In this document: positions 37,823 to 47,241 of the stretch, in pieces | Numbering within the stretch: position 1 is the first letter of the stretch | How the letters are laid out: each line of letters begins with the position of its first letter | Origin: Aliiroseovarius sp. Z3 | Lineage (GTDB): Bacteria; Pseudomonadota; Alphaproteobacteria; Rhodobacterales; Rhodobacteraceae | DNA: 64,000 nt | Assembly: GCF_029105185.1 (NCBI RefSeq) | Contig: NZ_JAFMZK010000004.1 | Span: 335,594-399,593 of the forward strand | Direction: 5' to 3' | Position numbers and translations under genes: made by a program | The notes under the pieces: model-generated | The model's input: the letters and a program-made list of their open reading frames with translations, nothing else | What the model was told of the DNA's origin: nothing | Databases searched by the model: none

Positions 37823-39511
37823 ATGCCTAGACGGCTAAAATTGTTTCTATATCGCGCTTGGCGGGATTTGCGAAAGCGGGCCTCTACCACGTGGCATATT
37901 CTGCTCGAGAAAGGCCCCAGCCAGGTGCAATTCTGGCTGATTGCCCTGGTGATCGGGGTCGCGTCTGGCTTCGCGGCACTGGGATTCCGAAAGGGAATCG
38001 AAACGCTTCAGGCGACATTGTATGGCACCGACGATCTGGCGCATTTACACAGCTTCGCCGGTACTTTGCCGTGGTATTGGGTGCTGTTGCTGCCGGCTTT
38101 CGGCGGATTGATCGTCGGGATCATTCTGAACTGGTTCACCCATGACGGACGCGTCCGCGCTGTCGCCGATGTGATCGAAGGGGCTGCCCTGTGGGACGGC
38201 CGCGTCGAGAAACGCGCGGGGCTGGGGTCGGCGCTGGCTTCACTGATCACGCTGTCAACCGGTGGTTCGTCTGGACGAGAGGGGCCTGTGGTTCACCTTG
38301 CGGCGGTCATTTCAAGTTGGGTGTCCGCCCGGATCAAGGCAGACGGGATCACCGGGCGGGATCTGTTGGGGTGTGCGGTCGCTGCTGCGGTATCGGCGAG
38401 TTTCAACGCCCCAATCGCGGGTGCGCTGTTCGCGCTTGAGGTCGTGCTGCGTCACTTCGCGGTGCACGCGTTCGCGCCGATTGCGATTGCATCGGTTGCG
38501 GGCACGGTGATCAACCGGATCGAATATGGCGATGTCACTGAATTTATCCTGCCCGCCGAAGGATCGCTTGCCTTCTATGTCGAACTGCCCGCCTTTCTGC
38601 TGTTGGGGCTGGTCTGCGGGGTGGTCGCCGTCATCTTGATGCGGTCCATATTCTGGGCCGATGATGTGGGCGATTCCCTTCAAAAAACCTTGCGACTGCC
38701 AAAGGTGTTGCGTCCGGCCTGCGCTGGACTGATCCTTGGCGCCATCGCCATCTGGTATCCGCATATCATCGGGGTCGGCTATGAAACCACTTCGGTCGCG
38801 CTGACCGGAGATCTGGGGCTGCAACTGGCGATCACATTTGTCGTGGTCAAGGTTGCTGCGGTGGCCATCACCATGGCCGGACGCATGGGCGGCGGTGTAT
38901 TCTCGCCTGCCTTGATGGTCGGCGCATTGACCGGGTTGGCGTTTGGGATCATGGCGACCGCGGTATTTCCCGACGTGTCAGGGTCCGAGACGCTTTATGC
39001 GCTTGCAGGCATGGGCGCGGTTGCTGCAGCGGTTCTGGGCGCGCCGATTTCCACCACGTTGATCGTGTTCGAACTGACCGGCGACTGGCAAACCGGGATC
39101 GCGGTGATGGCGGCGGTATCCCTGTCCACCGCGCTGGCCAGCCGTTGGGTGGACCGGTCCTTCTTCCTGACCCAGCTTGAGCGGCGGGGCGTTCATCTGG
39201 CCGCAGGGCCGCAGGCGTATTTGCTGTCCACAGTGCGCGTCGCATCGATCATGCGGGGGCAAAACCACGACAGGGCCGCAAATGAAGAACAGTGCTGGGA
39301 GCTGATCGAGCAGGGCGTCTACATCGATGGAAACGCCACGCTGGAGGCCGTGATGCCCATGTTCGAAACCTCGGGCGCGCGGTTCATTCCGGTGGTCACG
39401 TTGGGCGGCGAGGGTGATCCGCCTGAACTGTGGGGGGCTGTGTTCCAGATGGATGCGCTGAAGGCTTTCAATCGGGCGCTGGCCGAAACGGCCGCCGAGG
39501 AACACAGCTAG
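37823..39511 (+). CDS. ClC-family chloride channel / transporter
   Basis: A 562-residue membrane protein (ATG 37823; a GTG two codons earlier is possible). The ClC core has GSSGREGP (148-155) with gating Glu153, followed by helices containing FNAPIAGALFALEVV, and later GGGVFSPALMVGA and LGAPISTTLIVFELTGD. The cytoplasmic C-terminus (about 465-555) looks like one divergent CBS pair, ending EALKAF-like. Proton-glutamate status cannot be read with certainty. It starts 76 bases from the divergent FAD oxidase and ends 12 bases before the convergent rsmA gene. Confidence 0.9.
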   Translation: MPRRLKLFLYRAWRDLRKRASTTWHILLEKGPSQVQFWLIALVIGVASGFAALGFRKGIETLQATLYGTDDLAHLHSFAGTLPWYWVLLLPAFGGLIVGIILNWFTHDGRVRAVADVIEGAALWDGRVEKRAGLGSALASLITLSTGGSSGREGPVVHLAAVISSWVSARIKADGITGRDLLGCAVAAAVSASFNAPIAGALFALEVVLRHFAVHAFAPIAIASVAGTVINRIEYGDVTEFILPAEGSLAFYVELPAFLLLGLVCGVVAVILMRSIFWADDVGDSLQKTLRLPKVLRPACAGLILGAIAIWYPHIIGVGYETTSVALTGDLGLQLAITFVVVKVAAVAITMAGRMGGGVFSPALMVGALTGLAFGIMATAVFPDVSGSETLYALAGMGAVAAAVLGAPISTTLIVFELTGDWQTGIAVMAAVSLSTALASRWVDRSFFLTQLERRGVHLAAGPQAYLLSTVRVASIMRGQNHDRAANEEQCWELIEQGVYIDGNATLEAVMPMFETSGARFIPVVTLGGEGDPPELWGAVFQMDALKAFNRALAETAAEEHS

Positions 39512-39523
39512 GGCTGATCCGGG

Positions 39524-40363
39524 TCAACCTGCCAATGCACGGCTGAGCGCGCAGAATTCCTCGATACCAATTTCTTCGGCCCGCGATGTGGGTTTGATCC
39601 CGACAGATGTCAGAATGCCCTCGATATCCGGATGCAGCCCTTTCAAGGATGCGCGCAGCATTTTGCGACGTTGGCCAAAGGCTTTTGCCACAAGGGCTTG
39701 CAGCTTGTCGGGATCTGCCGGGAAACGCGGTTCAGGCAGGGCGTCGAAATGCACCACGGCAGAATGGATTTTGGGCGGCGGGGTGAACGCCTCGGGCGGC
39801 AATTCCATCACCACGCGCGGGGTGGTGCGCCATTGTGATAATACCGCCAGACGGCCATATTTCTTTGATCCCGGCTGGGCGACGATCCGTTCGGCGACTT
39901 CCTTCTGGAACATCAGGGTCAGGCTGTCCCAGATCGGCGGCCAGCTGGGCGGGGTCAGCCAGCGCACAAGCAGCTCCGTGCCCACGTTGTAGGGCAGGTT
40001 GGCCACGATGCGGATGGGTGGTGTCAGATGTTCCAGCGGATCAAGCTCCAGCGCGTCGGCGTTGATCACCTGAAGCCGGTCGGGATAGACCGCCTGTATC
40101 TCGGCCAGTGGCGCCATGGCACGGCTGTCTTTTTCGACCGCCAGTACCTTGCGCGCGCCTTCGACCAACAATCCGCGCGTCAATCCGCCGGGACCGGGGC
40201 CGATTTCCAACACGTCCGAGTTGCTCAGGTCACCGGCCTGCCGGGCGATCTTGGCGGTCAGGTTCAGATCGAGCAAAAAATTCTGCCCCAGCGATTTCTT
40301 GGCGATCAAACCATGTGTCGCGATCACCTCGCGCAGGGGGGGCAGTCCGTCGATCTGGCTCAT
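39524..40363 (-). CDS. rsmA: 16S rRNA (adenine-1518/1519) dimethyltransferase
   Basis: A 279-residue SAM-dependent methyltransferase (KsgA) that dimethylates two adenines in helix 45 of 16S rRNA. Motifs: [19 protein letters not shown] (22-40), [17 protein letters not shown] (SAM motif I, about 51-67), [11 protein letters not shown] (catalytic NLPY, about 121-131), and a small C-terminal helical domain. Its start overlaps the pdxA stop by 4 bases, so it is the last gene of the lptF-lptG-lptD-surA-pdxA-rsmA operon. Confidence 0.96.
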   Translation of the reverse strand: MSQIDGLPPLREVIATHGLIAKKSLGQNFLLDLNLTAKIARQAGDLSNSDVLEIGPGPGGLTRGLLVEGARKVLAVEKDSRAMAPLAEIQAVYPDRLQVINADALELDPLEHLTPPIRIVANLPYNVGTELLVRWLTPPSWPPIWDSLTLMFQKEVAERIVAQPGSKKYGRLAVLSQWRTTPRVVMELPPEAFTPPPKIHSAVVHFDALPEPRFPADPDKLQALVAKAFGQRRKMLRASLKGLHPDIEGILTSVGIKPTSRAEEIGIEEFCALSRALAG

Positions 40364-41361
40364 GTGGTGCGTCCTTGCCGGGCGCGGCCCATTTGATGCG
40401 CCATACGCAGCGCGGCGATCAACGAGCTTGGATCCGCCTTTCCCGTGCCTGCAATGTCAAATGCGGTGCCATGGTCAGGTGACGTGCGCACGAAGGGCAG
40501 ACCAAGTGTGACATTGACCCCGCCGGCGAAGTCGATGGTCTTGATCGGGATCAGGGCCTGGTCGTGATACATGCAGACCGCGGCGTCATACCCTGACCGC
40601 GCGGCGGCGTGGAACATCGTGTCGGCTGATTGTGGCCCGATCAGATCCAGCCCCTCGGCCCGCAGGTCGTTCAGAAGCGGGGTGATCATGTCGATCTCTT
40701 CCATGCCCATCGCACCGCCTTCGCCCGCATGGGGGTTCAGCCCGGCCACCGAGATGCGTGGCGTGGCAATGCCAAAATCCTGAATAAGAGCCGAATGGGT
40801 TGTCCGAATGACCTGCGCCAGCAGGGCACGGGTCAGGGCCTTCGGCACCTCGGACACGGCGATGTGGATGGTGGCAGGCACGACGCGCAAACCTTCGCAG
40901 GCCAGCATCATCACAACATCCGCTCCGCCCGCTAGATGGGCCAGAAACTCCGTGTGGCCGGGGAAGGCGAAATCGGCGCCATCCTTCAGGGCTTTTTTAT
41001 GGATCGGGTTTGTGCAGACCGCCGACGCGTCGCCCGCACGGGTCAGCTCTACCGCGCGTTCGATCACAGCGATCACATTATGTGCATGGTCAGATTGGGG
41101 GGTGCCGGGGCAGCGGGGGCTGTCAAAATCATGGCGCAGCACTGGCAAACTGGGTGCCGTAAATACGTCGTCGGGGGCAGAGATTTCAGTGAAATCTGTA
41201 TCCGGTGGCAAGTGCGACGGATCACCGATCAGGAAGAATGGCACCTCATCCTTCAACGCATTGAAGGCGGGACCGGTTATATCAGGGCCGATTCCTGCCG
41301 GTTCACCAATGGTCAATGCCACGGGGGGAAATCTGTCCACGGACGGCACGCGTGCGATCAT
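40360..41361 (-). CDS. pdxA: 4-hydroxythreonine-4-phosphate dehydrogenase
   Basis: A 333-residue NAD-dependent enzyme of vitamin B6 (PLP) synthesis. Visible signatures: [13 protein letters not shown] (16-28), [11 protein letters not shown] (about 108-118), [12 protein letters not shown] (about 125-136) with metal-binding His, [16 protein letters not shown] (about 205-220) and [11 protein letters not shown] (about 264-274). It overlaps surA upstream and rsmA downstream by four bases each, the usual gene order. Coupling with outer-membrane genes is conserved in proteobacteria without a known functional reason. Confidence 0.96.
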   Translation of the reverse strand: MIARVPSVDRFPPVALTIGEPAGIGPDITGPAFNALKDEVPFFLIGDPSHLPPDTDFTEISAPDDVFTAPSLPVLRHDFDSPRCPGTPQSDHAHNVIAVIERAVELTRAGDASAVCTNPIHKKALKDGADFAFPGHTEFLAHLAGGADVVMMLACEGLRVVPATIHIAVSEVPKALTRALLAQVIRTTHSALIQDFGIATPRISVAGLNPHAGEGGAMGMEEIDMITPLLNDLRAEGLDLIGPQSADTMFHAAARSGYDAAVCMYHDQALIPIKTIDFAGGVNVTLGLPFVRTSPDHGTAFDIAGTGKADPSSLIAALRMAHQMGRARQGRTT

Positions 41362-42632
41362 TGATCGCTGTAATCCTCGATATAGGCAGCGGCCTTCAGC
41401 TCATCCAGATAGGCGTTGGCGAAGCTTTGCAGACGCTGGTTTTGCAAACGCAGCTTGATGTCTTCGCGGCTGATCTCTTCCGGCAGGTCGCGGGTGCGCG
41501 AACACAGCATCAGGAACACAAGGTTCTGGCCCGATGCCGATGTCAGGTTGGTTGATACCTCGCCTTCGTCCAGCTTGGCCAGCTCCAGCGCGTAGCCGGT
41601 GGGAACCTGACCGATGGGAAGTGTCTCGCGCTGCAATTGCTCGGGCGTCGCGTCCTTGACGATGCCATAAAGATCGTCGCACGTATCCGCCTTCGCGCGG
41701 ATTTTCGCAGCTTCGCCAAGCGCGGACTCGCTTCGCCCACCGGGCAAAAACAGGGTGGCGTAGTCCACCGTCACGTCTTTCGGCTGCGGGGCGTCGATTT
41801 CTTCGATTGCACGCATCTGAAAGACCGCAACGCCGTTTTTAACCGGGATCGGGTCACTGACATGTCCCGGTGCCAGCGGCAAAATCTGCGCGGCGACGGC
41901 GGGCGGTAGGTTGGACAGGTCCATCCATTGCAACCGGCCCGACCGCCCGCGTGAGGGCGCAACGGAATACTGTCGCGCGGCCGAGGCAAAAGCGGGCAGG
42001 GTGGTGATTTCGCTGAGTTCCGAGGCACGTGCATTCGACACCTGCAACTGCGCGGGGGTCTGGGCGGGCAGGATGATCTCGGACAACAGCACACGCACAC
42101 CTTGGCCCGGACGGGTCAGGGCAAGCTGGCGATCCACCTCATCGTCTGAGACCTGAACGCGTCCGGCCCAACGGGCGCGCACAACACCGCGCCACGCAAT
42201 CCCGCCAGATACGAAATCGCGGAAGGTTTCGGGGGCAATACCGGCCTGCGAAATGATCTTGTTGAAGGTTTCGACATCCAGATTGAACCGGCCCGTGAAT
42301 TCCTCCATCCCGGCAAGGATTTCCTCGGCTGTGGGGTTCACATCCGCATTCTCGGCAGCCTGCCGTTGCAGGGCCTCGTTGGTCAACTGCTCCATCGCCA
42401 GTTCGCGAAGGTTGCCGGGGGCTTTCAGGATGGTCAGAAACGCCATGCGCTGCGACAGTTCATAGGCGGTGATCACCCGGTCGTTGATCTTCTTGACCGG
42501 GGCAAACAAATTCTGGGCGATGGCCTGCGTCGCACCGAGCGGGGTCACGACAAGTAGCCCGGCCACCAAGGTCGCAGCAAGGCGCTGTGTCCATCGGGAT
42601 TTCGGCAATGTGTTGGCGCAGCTGTTGGTCAT
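41358..42632 (-). CDS. surA: SurA-like periplasmic chaperone / peptidylprolyl isomerase
   Basis: A 424-residue protein escorting outer-membrane proteins. I take ATG 42632 (AGGGTG upstream), which gives a normal signal peptide with hydrophobic core LAATLVAGLLVVTPLG and cleavage near AIAQ. Two further ATGs upstream (42671, 42665) are possible. The SurA N-domain follows (INDRVITAYELSQRM, LTNEALQRQAAEN), then a PpiC parvulin-like region (VRVLLSEIILPAQTPAQ, GDLGW-like GRLQWMDLSNLPP). Only one clear parvulin domain is seen. It sits between lptD and pdxA. Confidence 0.88.
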   Translation of the reverse strand: MTNSCANTLPKSRWTQRLAATLVAGLLVVTPLGATQAIAQNLFAPVKKINDRVITAYELSQRMAFLTILKAPGNLRELAMEQLTNEALQRQAAENADVNPTAEEILAGMEEFTGRFNLDVETFNKIISQAGIAPETFRDFVSGGIAWRGVVRARWAGRVQVSDDEVDRQLALTRPGQGVRVLLSEIILPAQTPAQLQVSNARASELSEITTLPAFASAARQYSVAPSRGRSGRLQWMDLSNLPPAVAAQILPLAPGHVSDPIPVKNGVAVFQMRAIEEIDAPQPKDVTVDYATLFLPGGRSESALGEAAKIRAKADTCDDLYGIVKDATPEQLQRETLPIGQVPTGYALELAKLDEGEVSTNLTSASGQNLVFLMLCSRTRDLPEEISREDIKLRLQNQRLQSFANAYLDELKAAAYIEDYSDQ

Positions 42633-42702
42633 GCGTTTCACCCTGGTCCTGTCCGATCTGCTCATCGTCATCTCAATCTGTCATCTCGATCATCGGCTTC
42701 AA

Positions 42703-44856
42703 TCAGCTGCTGCATTTGTGGACTGTTCTGCCCCGCGCACCGCCGAAACCTGTCAGTTCGACCTTGAAGCCGAAATCCGTTGTTGGCGTCACATTAATAG
42801 AGGATGTGAAACGACGCGAGAGGGAAAGGTCCACAAAAAGGCATTCATTTTGATAGCGTAACCCCAATCCGGCCCTTGTCGCCTGCCGGGCCTCAAGATC
42901 GAAGCTGCCATCTGCCGATACTCGCCAGAAGTCGCTGATCTGATAGGCCCCGTCCAGCCTTAGTTCATGGGTGGGGTCGGGGCGGTTCTCGGCGGTGTCT
43001 TCGATCACCCAGATATGGGCGGCGCTGATCTCGAAATCTTCGGCAAGATAGGCGGCGCGGGTTTCCGATTTGGTCACGCCGAAATCGTCGTCCAGAAGCG
43101 CGCGACCCTGAAGCGCAAACCGACCACCGAGGTTCACATGCGCCCCCAACAGCCAATCCGAACTGCTTCCGGCCAACCCTGACGCGTCGGTGAACTGGTC
43201 AAACCCGCCTTCCCGGAACACCCGACCCGCAGCCAGCGTGAAAGCCCAGCCGGACGGTGAATGGCGTGTCCAGCTTACCCCGACCGCTGCCCGTGCACCA
43301 TCTTCGCGCTGGTCATAGCCGGGAAAGCGGTTCAGGTCGAACAAGTTGGCCTCGTCAAACTCGACGAACACGCTGTCCTCGTTGGGAATGTCGGCCCCAA
43401 CTTGCCTGGACCATGCGATATGGGCGACCGGTTCCAGGATATCGACCGCCCCGGACGCAGCCACGCGCGACATCGGCCATCGAAGCGTCACCCCAGCAGA
43501 GGGGGCGGCGAAGCTCTGTTCGGATTCAAATCGGCTGTCTTGTTCGATCCAGTAAACGCTGGCGTCCACACCAGCCTCGGCCTCGATCACCAGACCGGCG
43601 GGGCCGATCCAGCTTCGGGTCCAGCCGATCCCGGCCCCCAACCGCGCCATGTCGCGGCCAAGGATATCCTCGGTGCTTTCGCGGAAATGTGCCTGCCAGG
43701 ACAGGTTGCCCCGCAGCTCGCCGCCCAGCCATTTCGGAAAGAAACGGCGTTCATAGAAGGTGTCGATCTGTGCAAAGGGCAGTTGGTCCGATATCGGCAA
43801 TTCAGATTCTCGCAACGTGTCGTAGCGGGTGATGCCACCGAACACGAATTCGTCCCGACGTGCCCGCATCACGTTGATCGCGTTGCGCAACCGGTCCTGA
43901 TCGGAATAGCCGTAATCCAGCAGGTAGGCGGGGTCCGAGACCTCTTGCAGTTCGAAAGAAAGCGTGTAGTCGCGGGGCAACGCAAACTCGCCTTCGCCAA
44001 AGACATAGTAACGCGTCTGGTCGGGCAGAACGCTGTCACGGCTGATGGCCCCGGCGAAGGCGATATCGCCCGCCCGAAATGCCTGTCGATAGCGCAGCTC
44101 TAGCGTGGTTGTCTTGGCGGCCAGAAAGGGGGACAGGGTCAGGTCCGCGTGATCCCCCAGTCGCAAAAAGAACGGGGTGACAACGCCCACGCCCAGCGTC
44201 GATGTGGTGCGAATGCGGGGCGGCAGGAACCCGGTGGCGCGCTTCAGTGTGGGGTCAGGCAGGCGCAGACGTGGCAGATAGAAAACCGGCACATCCGCAA
44301 CCCGAAGCTGTGCACCGTGGAAATACAACTGCCGGGCCTTTTCGTCATGCACAACGCGGTCTGCCCGGATCTGCCAAAGGGGCACTGGGTTCGTTTTGCA
44401 CACGTGACAAGACGACGCCGCAACGCGGGTCATCTGGGTATACCGGTCATTCACGCGATTGATCTGGGCGGCGGCAATCTGCAGCTGTTCATTCAGCACC
44501 AGACGCGCACTTTTCAGGATGCCATTGCGCAGATCCGACGACAATTCGGCCGCTTGTGCAATCAGCACGGTGCCGTCGGGGCGGCTGATGGTGATCGGCC
44601 CTTCGATGCTGAGTTTATCCGTAGACTTGTCATAGACCACGCGGGATGCGGTCAGCCGTATGCCTTCGTACAGGACCACTACATTGCCCTGTGCGATCAA
44701 CGCGCTGTTGCCTTCGACGCGCACATGGTCGGCGATCAGGCTGGCCTGACCCGCCATCGCCGGGCGCGCCGGTGCTATGATCGCAGCGGTTGTGACCGCC
44801 AGCCCCAACACGGCCGCGCATAGGCCCCTGCGCAATCCTGACCCAAGGCCCATCAT
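42703..44856 (-). CDS. lptD: LPS-assembly protein LptD
   Basis: A 717-residue outer-membrane protein that inserts LPS into the outer leaflet with LptE. ATG 44856 overlaps the lptG stop; the upstream extension is not used. A signal peptide spans about 1-35. An OstA-like N-domain (about 40-170) precedes a large beta-barrel. Four mature cysteines are seen: a CHVC pair (150, 153) and two far C-terminal ones (about 672 and 715). They are plausible partners for inter-domain disulfides of the kind needed by E. coli LptD. Barrel strands end close to the C-terminus, but the protein adds a short GRTVHKCSS tail. Confidence 0.92.
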   Translation of the reverse strand: MMGLGSGLRRGLCAAVLGLAVTTAAIIAPARPAMAGQASLIADHVRVEGNSALIAQGNVVVLYEGIRLTASRVVYDKSTDKLSIEGPITISRPDGTVLIAQAAELSSDLRNGILKSARLVLNEQLQIAAAQINRVNDRYTQMTRVAASSCHVCKTNPVPLWQIRADRVVHDEKARQLYFHGAQLRVADVPVFYLPRLRLPDPTLKRATGFLPPRIRTTSTLGVGVVTPFFLRLGDHADLTLSPFLAAKTTTLELRYRQAFRAGDIAFAGAISRDSVLPDQTRYYVFGEGEFALPRDYTLSFELQEVSDPAYLLDYGYSDQDRLRNAINVMRARRDEFVFGGITRYDTLRESELPISDQLPFAQIDTFYERRFFPKWLGGELRGNLSWQAHFRESTEDILGRDMARLGAGIGWTRSWIGPAGLVIEAEAGVDASVYWIEQDSRFESEQSFAAPSAGVTLRWPMSRVAASGAVDILEPVAHIAWSRQVGADIPNEDSVFVEFDEANLFDLNRFPGYDQREDGARAAVGVSWTRHSPSGWAFTLAAGRVFREGGFDQFTDASGLAGSSSDWLLGAHVNLGGRFALQGRALLDDDFGVTKSETRAAYLAEDFEISAAHIWVIEDTAENRPDPTHELRLDGAYQISDFWRVSADGSFDLEARQATRAGLGLRYQNECLFVDLSLSRRFTSSINVTPTTDFGFKVELTGFGGARGRTVHKCSS

Positions 44857-45950
44857 CCATCCTCCAGATGCAAAAGAAGCCCCATGGGCATCATAATTGC
44901 GGCGATGGGCGGCACCCACGCGGCCAAAAGCACGGGGATTTGGCCGTTTTCACCCAGAATCTGCGCGAAATTACGAATGAAATAGGCCCCGAACCCCATC
45001 ATCAGCGCCATCAAGACCATGATGCCGGTGCGGCCAAACCGGGTGTGGCGCATCGTGAAACCGGCACCGATCAGCACCATCGCGACCAGAAAGAACGGTG
45101 TCGCAAGCTCCATGTGAAACCACACCTGATGGGCGCGGGCGGAAAAGCCGGCAGCTTCCAATTGGCGAATGAAGCGCGGCATGTCCCAGATCGAGATCGA
45201 GCTTGGCTTGCCGAAACTGTCTCTGATCTGTTCCTGCGTCAGGTTCGAATCCACCAGGTATTCGTCGTAGGATACGGCGTCCATCTCGGGGTTGTCCGCG
45301 TTTTCCAGATCCCAGACCTTGGCATTGGTCAAAGACCATTGACCGGGTTCAAGACTGGCCGTCTTGGCCTCGATCCGAAGGGTGGGAAGGCCGTCTGGTG
45401 CGAACGAAAAGAAGGTGACGCCCGACAGGCTGGTCCCCTCCAGATCCGAGCGGGCGGCGCGGATCACGGTTTGGCCGTCCTCGTTGCCCTGTCTGAGCCA
45501 CACGCCTTCGGTGGAAATCGACAGGACCGAGCCGCCCGTGCCTTTGTATTGTGCCGCGATACGTTCGTATTTCTTGGACGTTGCGGCCGCAATCGGGTTG
45601 CCCACGGCCACGGCCAGCAGACCGAACAAAAAGACCGTCAGCGCGGGCGAAACCAGCGTGTTCAATGCCGACCTTCCGGCGGCGCGGGTCACCACCATCT
45701 CGGAGCTGCGCGCAAGGCTGAGGAACATCCAAAGCGTCGCCAAAATGACGATCAGCGGCAGAATTCGGTACATCCAGACCGGTGCGTTCAACAGCGTCAG
45801 CCCCAGCACATTTCCAAAGCCAACAGCGGCGCTGTCAAACCGGCGCATGCTTTCCACCATGTCCAAAAGAACGAAGATCATCGCCAACACGACAAGCATG
45901 GTCAGAAAAGCAAACAGGAACCGGCGCGCGATATAGAGGTGAAGTTTCAT
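44853..45950 (-). CDS. lptG: LPS export ABC transporter permease LptG
   Basis: A 365-residue permease of the LptB2FGC extractor. Six membrane helices in the usual 3+3 arrangement flank a periplasmic beta-jellyroll domain (about 130-270). N-terminus LYIARRFLFAFLTMLVVLAM and C-terminal FGRTGIMVLMALMMGFGAYF match the family. The start overlaps the lptF stop and the stop overlaps the lptD start, so the trio is translationally coupled. Confidence 0.94.
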   Translation of the reverse strand: MKLHLYIARRFLFAFLTMLVVLAMIFVLLDMVESMRRFDSAAVGFGNVLGLTLLNAPVWMYRILPLIVILATLWMFLSLARSSEMVVTRAAGRSALNTLVSPALTVFLFGLLAVAVGNPIAAATSKKYERIAAQYKGTGGSVLSISTEGVWLRQGNEDGQTVIRAARSDLEGTSLSGVTFFSFAPDGLPTLRIEAKTASLEPGQWSLTNAKVWDLENADNPEMDAVSYDEYLVDSNLTQEQIRDSFGKPSSISIWDMPRFIRQLEAAGFSARAHQVWFHMELATPFFLVAMVLIGAGFTMRHTRFGRTGIMVLMALMMGFGAYFIRNFAQILGENGQIPVLLAAWVPPIAAIMMPMGLLLHLEDG

Positions 45951-47110
45951 GCAACCCCTCCTGCCGGTGTCCGGGACATCTCGCGCAAGGTGCGCCGCCG
46001 TCTCCGTATGTCGCGAGGCGAGGGGCGGCTGGCCATGATCAGGATCACGATGTTCAGGACGACCCCGACCCCGGTTGCAACATAGACCAGCCACAATCGG
46101 CTCGCCTCCCGGCGCGCCATATCCAGCATCGTGTTGTCCAGCGTCTGTAAAAGCGCAACCGCACCAAGCGCCAGAACGACTCGTCGCCACAGCCCGAACC
46201 GGCTGAACCCCGCGACGATCAGCATGGAAAACCCGGTCATCGCCGTCACGATCGAATAAAGCGCCTGTGCGTTGCGGAAATGCGCTTCGGCGCGCAAGGC
46301 GGCGCGTGTTTCGCCGGTCTCGGTCAGGGTGGCGGCAGGCGGGTTCATGAGCTCGGGCGTATAAATCTGGGTGACGGTGCGGTTGCCGCCAATCGGTCCG
46401 GTCAAAAGCGCCGAGATGTCATAGGTGAAGTTCTTGAACCCCGTGGTCGACAACCTTTGCGATGATGCGTTCAGAAACTGCGCCAGTCCGTCAAACATGA
46501 TCAGGCGCGGTCCGGCATCCGTGCGCAGGATCAGCGCCTTTTTGGCGGTATAGGTGTATTTCTGCGCGGCGTCGCGTTCATCGGACAGAAAGATATCCAG
46601 AAGCTCGCCCGATGGGCTGATTTCGCGAATGTAAAGGGTGACGCCATCCACCGGGTGCACGAAGCTGCCTTCGGTCAGGAACCGGGCGGTGATGTTTTCG
46701 GCGATCTCGGCCTGCCGCTCGGCAAAGCGCAACTGGCTCATCGGCACCAGCACATGGGTCAGCACCAACATGAACAAGGCGGTGAAAATCCCAAAGACCA
46801 GAACCGGGCGGGCCAGTCGAAACGGGCCAAACCCCGCGGCCTGCGCCACCACCAGCTCGCTTTCCGAATTCAGACGGTTCGTCACCGACACGGCCGCCGC
46901 GAACGAGGCGATCGGAATGATGAACACGATCACACCGGGTATGATCATCGCGGAAAACTCTAGAAAAACCATGGCGGTCTGCCCGTTGGCGATCAACTGA
47001 TCAAACAGCCTGACCGCCCTGTTCACCCAGAAGAGTAAAACAAGCACCAGCCCGTAAAAGCCAAACAGCAAAATCAACTGCGACAGCATATAGCGGTCGA
47101 ATCTGGCCAC
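45947..47110 (-). CDS. lptF: LPS export ABC transporter permease LptF
   Basis: A 387-residue partner of LptG, starting at GTG 47110. Six helices and a periplasmic domain are visible (RFDRYMLSQLILLFGFYGLV at the start; PGVIVFIIPIASFAAA in helix 2). The C-terminus is longer and very basic (RDIRRRRRTLREMSR). It is the first gene of the minus-strand operon and lies 131 bases from the divergent pepA gene. The promoter must lie in that gap. Confidence 0.94.
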   Translation of the reverse strand: MARFDRYMLSQLILLFGFYGLVLVLLFWVNRAVRLFDQLIANGQTAMVFLEFSAMIIPGVIVFIIPIASFAAAVSVTNRLNSESELVVAQAAGFGPFRLARPVLVFGIFTALFMLVLTHVLVPMSQLRFAERQAEIAENITARFLTEGSFVHPVDGVTLYIREISPSGELLDIFLSDERDAAQKYTYTAKKALILRTDAGPRLIMFDGLAQFLNASSQRLSTTGFKNFTYDISALLTGPIGGNRTVTQIYTPELMNPPAATLTETGETRAALRAEAHFRNAQALYSIVTAMTGFSMLIVAGFSRFGLWRRVVLALGAVALLQTLDNTMLDMARREASRLWLVYVATGVGVVLNIVILIMASRPSPRDIRRRRRTLREMSRTPAGGVA

Positions 47111-47241
47111 GTTACCCCCGAGAACCCCAACATGTTGTGGGTCATTTTCTAGCCGATCCCACCGCCGGGGAAAACTGCTATCTGGCCTTTCGCTTTACCT
47201 CTGGCTAGGAATGGCAAAAGATTGCCTGAAAGGAATGTCCC

